DNA of 64,000 bases, taken from NCBI GenBank assembly GCA_029260735.1, contig JAJDCR010000087.1:1-64000 (forward strand). The letters run 5' to 3'. The position numbers and the translations under genes are program-made. Below, in pieces: positions 58,807 to 64,000 of this stretch. The DNA is from Planctomycetota bacterium. GTDB taxonomy: Bacteria; Planctomycetota; Uabimicrobiia; Uabimicrobiales; Uabimicrobiaceae. The notes below the pieces were generated by a model. The model was not told the DNA's origin, searched no databases, and saw only the letters and a program-made list of their open reading frames with translations. Numbering within the stretch: the first letter of the stretch is position 1; each line of letters opens with the position of its first letter.

Positions 58807-59778
58807 ATGCATGTTTTAATCACCGGTGGAGCAGGTTTTATTGGTTCTCATTTGGCAGACTTGTATCTATTCCAAGGAGAAAAAGTTACCATTATTGATG
58901 ACTTGTCCACAGGGAGTCTTTCTAACATAGAGCATTTGAGAGTCCACAAAAATTTTCATTTTGCTATTGAAACGATTATGAATGAAACTGTTATGGACCG
59001 ATTAATTTCTGAATGTGATGTTATCTTTCATTTAGCAGCAGCAGTGGGAGTAGAATTGATCATCAATCATCAGGTTCAAGCGATAGAAACAAATATTAAT
59101 GGCACAGATATGGTTCTTCGGATTGCCAATCGTTACAAAAAGAAAACTCTCATAGCCTCGACCTCTGAAGTTTATGGAAAAGCAGAGAAGTTTCCCTTTT
59201 CTGAAACGGACGACAGTGTTTTTGGGCCCACGATAAACTCTCGCTGGTCTTATGCTTGCTCTAAAGCTATCGACGAATTTTTAGCTCTAGCTTACTACAA
59301 AGAAAAAAAACTTCCTGTTGTTATTACTCGTCTTTTCAATACAGTGGGCCCCCGACAAACAGGGCAGTATGGAATGGTTATTCCTCGTTTTGTTAACCAA
59401 GCTTTGAAAAATGAACCTATCACCGTTTACGGAGATGGACAACAATCACGCTGTTTTTGTCATGTCAAAGAGGTTTGCCAAGCTTTTTCCTTATTAATGG
59501 AAAACCCTGAAGTGGAGGGAGAAGTTGTCAATATTGGGAGCGACCAAGAAATTACCATTTTAGATTTGGCTAAAAAAATAAAGAGTTTAACAGGAAGTCT
59601 CTCTGAGATCCGTATTATTCCTTATGACCAAGCCTATGCTAAAGGCTTTGAAGATATGAATAGAAGACTTCCTGATATATCAAAAGCACATCGTTTGATT
59701 GGCTACGAGCCGAAAATCTCTCTAGATCAAATACTAGAGGATGTTATTTCTTATTGCAAACAACAACTTTCCGCTTAA
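58807..59778 (+). CDS. NAD-dependent epimerase/dehydratase (extended SDR, nucleotide-sugar type)
   Basis: The 323-residue extended SDR has the NAD-binding GGAGFIGSH (7-15), the acidic IDDLSTG, HLAAAVGV, the catalytic YACSK (about 149-153) with upstream STSEVYG, and NTVGPRQTGQYGMVIPRF. These features fit UDP-glucuronate decarboxylase or UDP-glucose 4-epimerase-like enzymes; the GPRQ-GQYGMVIPRF block is usual there. The exact reaction is not decidable. ATG immediately follows the TGA of the preceding GT4 gene. It supplies a sugar nucleotide for the surrounding transferases. Confidence 0.9.
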   Translation: MHVLITGGAGFIGSHLADLYLFQGEKVTIIDDLSTGSLSNIEHLRVHKNFHFAIETIMNETVMDRLISECDVIFHLAAAVGVELIINHQVQAIETNINGTDMVLRIANRYKKKTLIASTSEVYGKAEKFPFSETDDSVFGPTINSRWSYACSKAIDEFLALAYYKEKKLPVVITRLFNTVGPRQTGQYGMVIPRFVNQALKNEPITVYGDGQQSRCFCHVKEVCQAFSLLMENPEVEGEVVNIGSDQEITILDLAKKIKSLTGSLSEIRIIPYDQAYAKGFEDMNRRLPDISKAHRLIGYEPKISLDQILEDVISYCKQQLSA

Positions 59779-59802
59779 TTTTTCTTGGATGCGAAATCCT
59801 CA

Positions 59803-60951
59803 ATGTTAAAAGCAAAAAGAGTTTTACTCATTACAAATATTCCTACTCCCTATAGAATTTTGCTTTATGATGCGATTAATGAAAAACTTAAAAGCCGAGG
59901 AATAGAATTTTTAGTTGTTTTTGGAGGCTTAGGATATTCTCGCAGAAAATGGCAAATTGATATGGCAGAATATAAATTTCCATACAAAGTGCTGAGAGGA
60001 TTTCCTCTTTCTTTTTTAAACATCGAAAAAGTAACATTCCCTTACCTGGGACTTAGAAAAATATTGATTCAAAACAGTCCTTGCGTGGTTGTTATTAGCG
60101 GTTTTTCTCCCGCCACAATGCAAGTTTGTTGGCAAGCCTGGCGAGGTCGTCTTAAATATATTATTTGGGCCTCTGCTACATCTTCTCAAGGTTCGTTTTG
60201 GCGGAAATGGCAAAGGAAAATATTGGTTCGGCAAGCGAAAGGGTGTATTTCTTATGGGAGTATGGCGAGAAAATATTTCATTTCTTTGGGAGTTCCTCCA
60301 GAAAAAGCCAGAATTGCTCTTAGCACTCCAGACACAAAGTTTTTTCGAGAACAAACAGAGTTATGCCAAAGTAAACTAAGTAAAACAGACAAAGAGGTTT
60401 GCCGAATCCTTTCTGTGGGTGAATTATCTTTCGGTAAAGGTATAGACCGTCTTTTTCACATTTTAGCTCCTTTAAAAGAAGAAAAATTTATTTTGGACAT
60501 TGTCGGAAGTGGAGCAGAGCAAGAAAATTTAGAAAAACTTGCAGAAAAATTAGAAATAACTGCCCAAATCCACTTCCACGGATACAAGCAAAAAGAAAAT
60601 TTGCCTCCTTTTTTTTCTCAGGCCAACGTCTTTTTATTTCCTACACGCGCTGATAAATGGGGGATGGTTTTACCAGAAGCGATGGCCGCTGGTCTGGCTT
60701 GTGTTGCCTCTGACCAAGCTGGAGCAGCAGAAGATATGATTGAAGAGGGGGTTAATGGGTTTGTTAGAGATTTTGAGAAAACCAAAGATGTAACAAATTT
60801 GGTTCGTCGATTGATTCAAGATAAACCTTTTGCTCAGAAAATAGGAAAAAACGCTGCCTCTTTTATTTCTAACAATGTTAGCATAGAAGCATCAGCTTCA
60901 CAATTCGTTAAAGCCATTTGTTTGTTTGGAGAAATAGATGACGGAAATTAG
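59803..60951 (+). CDS. GT4-family glycosyltransferase
   Basis: The 382-residue product has an N-terminal VLLITNIPTPYRILLYDAIN, typical of GT4 enzymes acting in capsule or O-antigen assembly. A LSVGELSFGKGIDRL core and the C-terminal KWGMVLPEAMAAGLACVASDQAGAAEDMI with the E-x7-E motif follow. The ATG at 59803 is taken as start; an in-frame TTG at 59785, 6 bases after the SDR stop, is an alternative. The stop overlaps the start of the GT2-GtrA gene by 14 bases. Specificity is unknown. Confidence 0.9.
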   Translation: MLKAKRVLLITNIPTPYRILLYDAINEKLKSRGIEFLVVFGGLGYSRRKWQIDMAEYKFPYKVLRGFPLSFLNIEKVTFPYLGLRKILIQNSPCVVVISGFSPATMQVCWQAWRGRLKYIIWASATSSQGSFWRKWQRKILVRQAKGCISYGSMARKYFISLGVPPEKARIALSTPDTKFFREQTELCQSKLSKTDKEVCRILSVGELSFGKGIDRLFHILAPLKEEKFILDIVGSGAEQENLEKLAEKLEITAQIHFHGYKQKENLPPFFSQANVFLFPTRADKWGMVLPEAMAAGLACVASDQAGAAEDMIEEGVNGFVRDFEKTKDVTNLVRRLIQDKPFAQKIGKNAASFISNNVSIEASASQFVKAICLFGEIDDGN

Positions 60952-62086
60952 CTATTCTCGACCGGTTAAACTAAGTATCGTAATTCCCTGTTACAATGAA
61001 GAAAAATTGCTGGAAGAGTCAGTCAAGCGAGTATTAGAAATCGCTGACGATAAACTTTCCTTGGAGCTAGTCATTGTGAACGATTGCTCAACAGACAACA
61101 GTCTTGCTGTTGCCGAAAAACTTGCCCAAAACTATCCTGAAATAAAGTTGCTCAAGCACGAAAAAAATCAGGGCAAAGGTGCTGCTCTTAGGACAGGATT
61201 TAAAAACGTCACCGGAGAATTTGTTGCTATACAAGATGCCGATTTGGAATATGATCCAATGGATCTTCGCAAGCTTTTAGTTCCTCTTGTGGAAGATGAT
61301 GCTGATGTTGTTTTGGGATCTCGTTTCCTTTCAACAGGAACTCATCGTGTTCTCTATTTTTGGCACTCCATGGGAAATCGCTTCCTTACTTTTCTTTCTA
61401 ACATGTTCACAGACTTAAATCTAACAGACATGGAAACTTGTTATAAAATATTTAGAAGAGATGTCATTGAACAAATCGAAATTGAAGAAAATCGTTTTGG
61501 TTTTGAACCTGAGATTGTTGCTAAAGTAGCACAAATGCGCTTGCGCATATTTGAAATGGGAATTTCCTACTACGGACGAACCTATGCTGAGGGGAAAAAA
61601 ATAGGCGCAAAAGATGGTTTTAGAGCCATTTACTGCATTATTCGCTACAATGCCAATAAAGCTCCGGTGGGTCTGCAGTTCCTGGTTTATTTTGTTATCG
61701 GAGCAGTAGCTGCCTTGAGTAATTTGCTCATTTTTCTTCTTCTTTACCGCCAGATGGGAGTCCATATCGCTGCTCCCATTGCTTTTGTCAGCGCGGCTCT
61801 CGTAAACTACGTTCTTTGTGTGTCTTTTCTCTTCCGTAGCAAGGCTCGTTGGAATACGATAATGGAATGGATTATGTACATTCTTGTTGTGGCTTTCGTT
61901 TGTTTTGTGGATTTACAAATCACAGAAGCCATGCTTTTGTCTGGATTGTCGCCGATTCTTTCTAAGATTACGGCCACAGTATTGACGTTTATCCTCAATT
62001 TTTGCGGTCGCCGTTTCTTAGTTTTTCCGGAAGCTAGCTCAGGAGATTGGCAGCCCCAGAAAACACACCGCAATCCTGAAGAGTAA
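60938..62086 (+). CDS. GT2 glycosyltransferase fused to a GtrA-like membrane domain
   Basis: This is a 382-residue protein. Residues about 8-230 are a GT2 domain of the dolichol/undecaprenyl-phosphate sugar synthase type: SIVIPCYNEEKLLEESV, VIVNDCSTDNS, QDADLEYDP with the DxD-like metal site, and FGFEPEIVAKVA. Residues about 243-365 are a GtrA domain with four membrane helices (FLVYFVIGAVAALSNLLIFL to FILNFCGRRFLVF). Such fusions make polyprenyl-phosphate-linked sugar and help flip it across the membrane. It is coupled to the upstream GT4 gene by overlap. Confidence 0.92.
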   Translation: MTEISYSRPVKLSIVIPCYNEEKLLEESVKRVLEIADDKLSLELVIVNDCSTDNSLAVAEKLAQNYPEIKLLKHEKNQGKGAALRTGFKNVTGEFVAIQDADLEYDPMDLRKLLVPLVEDDADVVLGSRFLSTGTHRVLYFWHSMGNRFLTFLSNMFTDLNLTDMETCYKIFRRDVIEQIEIEENRFGFEPEIVAKVAQMRLRIFEMGISYYGRTYAEGKKIGAKDGFRAIYCIIRYNANKAPVGLQFLVYFVIGAVAALSNLLIFLLLYRQMGVHIAAPIAFVSAALVNYVLCVSFLFRSKARWNTIMEWIMYILVVAFVCFVDLQITEAMLLSGLSPILSKITATVLTFILNFCGRRFLVFPEASSGDWQPQKTHRNPEE

Positions 62087-62145
62087 GGAGTCCTGTTATT
62101 TTTTTCCCAGTTTTACTCATTAACCTAGCCATCTTTCTCACAGTT

Positions 62146-63441
62146 ATGATCGCTCCGGTTTCTCCGTTGCCTTCAGCTTCTTTGGGATTTTTAATTATTG
62201 GTTATTTAGCTTTCCTGACGTTCTTTAAACCTGTTAAAGCCTTTTGCTTCATTTTTGGCATCAAACTTACCTTTGATGCTTTTTGGTTTATTGATCTTTC
62301 CCCTATAGGTTTAGAGTATGGACTGTTGGAAATTTTTTTTGTCACAATCGTTGGGATCTCTTTTTTTGGGCCAAGAATTTCTTTTCGAGAAATTTCTTGG
62401 CCCTTAGTAGGAAGTGTAATCTATCTTGGATGGGTTGCCTTTTCCCCTATTAGCAACGAACAAACATTTTACATTCCTATATTCGTTAGACAAGCCGGAA
62501 TTTGTATTGGATTATTTCTGGGAATACGCTATATAAAAAACAAAGTACAGTTAGATTTTTTAATATATCTTCTTTTTCTTTCGACGATTTTTCCCGTTTT
62601 GGCCTCTTTTTTACAAATTATCCTAAGCTATCTAGACATTACCATTCTTTACCACAAAACAGATTCTGTTCGAGGTTTCCGCTTATCAGGTTTTTATTAC
62701 GATCCTGCCACCTCAGGTATGGTAAACATTATCTCTCTTCTGAGCAACTTGCATTTAATTCGGAATAACTTAGTTCCCAAAAAGTACCTTTCATATCATT
62801 TTGCTCTGATTCCCTGTGCTTACTTTATAACTTTAGCCGGTACCACTCGTTCAGTTCTTTTTGTCGCAACCGTAATAGTTCTTGCTTATATTTTGGGAAA
62901 AAGCTTAAAACAAAATCTTCAAATCATTTTTCTCTGCGCCTTCCTTTTACTTTTTGCTCAGCCCTACATGGAAAAACTCCAAGAGAGAAACCTTAAGGAT
63001 CTATATCAAGGTAAAGATATTTCTTCCCTGTGGGATGAACTACCACGAATTCTCGAAGACGATCAGTATAGATCTATGTTCACAGGACGAGTAAGTCTTT
63101 GGCAAAATATTTGGTCTATGTATAAAAGCGCTTCCCCTTCTCAAAAACTATGGGGAACAGGTTACACTTATGCAAACGCACATTCTAGCTATTTTTTTCT
63201 CCTATTGGGGATTGGAGCCGGAGGCCTTATTCTCTACTTGCTCATTCATCTACGTTTACTCTCTGAACTCTTTTCTTTGAGGCTATCTCTAAGCTCAAAA
63301 AAATTAGCTCTCCTCTGTATAGTAAGTATACTTTTACTAGGAACATCTACCACTGCGGTTAATTACACTTCTTTTCAGTGGATTGTCTATCTCCTAGTGG
63401 GAGGAGCTTCTAACCTTGGGCGACAGGAAACACTACCTTGA
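62146..63441 (+). CDS. O-antigen ligase/polymerase-like membrane protein
   Basis: The 431-residue protein has 10-12 hydrophobic helices. A large hydrophilic loop (about 280-345) contains FTGRVSLWQNIWSMYKS and the GTGYTYANAHSSYFF block. GRxxxW and the following H-containing segment are typical of Wzy/WaaL proteins, which polymerise or ligate polyprenyl-linked glycans outside the cytoplasmic membrane. The ATG at 62146 has no RBS, whereas AAGGAG at 62085-62090 lies 7 bases before an in-frame ATT. The frame is open from there and adds a hydrophobic N-terminal stretch, so the true start may be upstream. It ends in TGA, overlapping the next start. Confidence 0.8.
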   Translation: MIAPVSPLPSASLGFLIIGYLAFLTFFKPVKAFCFIFGIKLTFDAFWFIDLSPIGLEYGLLEIFFVTIVGISFFGPRISFREISWPLVGSVIYLGWVAFSPISNEQTFYIPIFVRQAGICIGLFLGIRYIKNKVQLDFLIYLLFLSTIFPVLASFLQIILSYLDITILYHKTDSVRGFRLSGFYYDPATSGMVNIISLLSNLHLIRNNLVPKKYLSYHFALIPCAYFITLAGTTRSVLFVATVIVLAYILGKSLKQNLQIIFLCAFLLLFAQPYMEKLQERNLKDLYQGKDISSLWDELPRILEDDQYRSMFTGRVSLWQNIWSMYKSASPSQKLWGTGYTYANAHSSYFFLLLGIGAGGLILYLLIHLRLLSELFSLRLSLSSKKLALLCIVSILLLGTSTTAVNYTSFQWIVYLLVGGASNLGRQETLP

Positions 63442-64000
63442 CTCCTCAAAAACCTAAGATTATCTTTCTTGGTCATCTTCCTCCCCCCTACATGGGACCA
63501 AGTATTGCCACTCAAATCATTCTCAACTCTTCTTTGAGAAAAAAATATCTTCTCATTCACCTAGATCTTTCTGATCGACGTGACTTAAGTAAGTTAGGTC
63601 GAGTTGACTGGACAAACATTATGCTCGCGATTAAGCACTATGTCTCCTTACTTTACTTGATTCTAAGACACTGGCCACAAGCTGTCTACATTCCTCACAA
63701 CCAAACAACCATTGGTTATTTGAGGGATATTGGATTCATTGCTATTTCTAAGTTATTGGGGAGAAAAGTGATTTGTCATCTTCGCGGAGGAAATTTTCGA
63801 AATTGGTACAATGAGAGTTCTTCTTTCATGCGCTTACTCGTTCGTTTTTTTCATCACAAAGTGGACGCCCAAATTGTTTTAGGAGAAAACTTACGGTCTC
63901 TTTTTGAAGGTCTAGTTCCTTCTGAAAAGATATTTGTTGTGCCCAACGGACGTAATTTTCCCCAAACTGGTTGGACAGAGAAAGAAAATTCTCGGCCTAA
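63438..64000 (+). CDS. GT4-family glycosyltransferase, N-terminal part (runs off window)
   Basis: A TTG at 63438 overlaps the TGA of the polymerase gene and is preceded by AGGAA. The frame is open to the end of the window. The 187 visible residues begin IIFLGHLPPPYMGPSIATQII, a GT4-type N-terminal loop. They continue with KVICHLRGGNFRNWY and a QIVLGENLRSLFEGLVPSEK then VVPNGRNF, the usual middle of a GT4 enzyme. The C-terminal donor-binding half is outside the window. It is the next gene of the polysaccharide operon. Confidence 0.85.
   Translation, partial: MTPQKPKIIFLGHLPPPYMGPSIATQIILNSSLRKKYLLIHLDLSDRRDLSKLGRVDWTNIMLAIKHYVSLLYLILRHWPQAVYIPHNQTTIGYLRDIGFIAISKLLGRKVICHLRGGNFRNWYNESSSFMRLLVRFFHHKVDAQIVLGENLRSLFEGLVPSEKIFVVPNGRNFPQTGWTEKENSRP

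Overview
The window is AT-rich, densely packed DNA with strong Shine-Dalgarno sites. No rRNA, CRISPR array, phage module or intact transposase is visible. The protein repertoire suggests a member of the PVC group, most likely a low-GC planctomycete-like bacterium. It includes a transmembrane Ser/Thr kinase, several FHA-domain proteins, very large TPR/HEAT membrane proteins, three PEP-CTERM secreted proteins, a CHASE4 histidine kinase, an ECF sigma factor and a MoxR ATPase. This placement is inferred from gene content only. Stop codons are mostly TAA and TAG. TGA is rare but is used as a true stop (39591, 58804, 63439).

Region by region. 1-3700: end of an unknown gene, a flippase-like UPF0104 protein with an inserted soluble segment, a 0.5 kb nested inverted repeat, a secreted FN3-like protein and a metallophosphoesterase. 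3758-8782: two tRNA-Ser genes, a probable selenoprotein with an in-frame TGA, an FHA/coiled-coil membrane protein, a response regulator, endonuclease V and tRNA-Leu. 8853-15508: an EI24 membrane protein, a 1403-residue protein with an array of short IPDDLF-like motifs, and a PfkB sugar kinase. 15765-22255 (minus strand): an MDR oxidoreductase, a histidine kinase, a lipoprotein, a decayed VOC fragment, and a MoxR / DnaA-like / TPR operon. 22672-29495: a double-FHA protein, a Ca2+/cation antiporter, a dicarboxylate symporter, a highly expressed lipoprotein, an acyltransferase and phosphofructokinase.

29378-31062 is flanked by 184-bp direct repeats carrying the 3' end of pfkA, which looks like a cassette insertion into that gene's tail. 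31039-40398 is an accessory region: two tandem PEP-CTERM propeller paralogues, an LRR protein, dispersed repeats, a three-gene cluster (DUF1611 / M20 hydrolase / PLP racemase) that may form a D-amino-acid N-acylation and racemisation route, and a third PEP-CTERM protein. 40526-49916 (minus strand): a 1795-residue TPR/HEAT membrane protein and an envelope-peptidase operon (M29 aminopeptidase, amidase, SH3 protein, M48 protease). 50135-56233: a zinc-ribbon/STN-like protein, an ECF sigma factor, a small DUF3096-like protein, a stand-alone NFACT-R protein and a Ser/Thr kinase. 56516-64000: sbcD followed without gaps by a polysaccharide cluster (three GT4 glycosyltransferases, an SDR nucleotide-sugar enzyme, a GT2-GtrA fusion and a Wzy/ligase-type protein) that runs off the end.

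The strongest unusual observations are the TGA-containing thioredoxin-like gene, the pfkA-tail cassette, a MITE-like family whose ends supply the stop codons of two genes, the MoxR/DnaA-like/TPR operon, and the D-amino-acid cluster.
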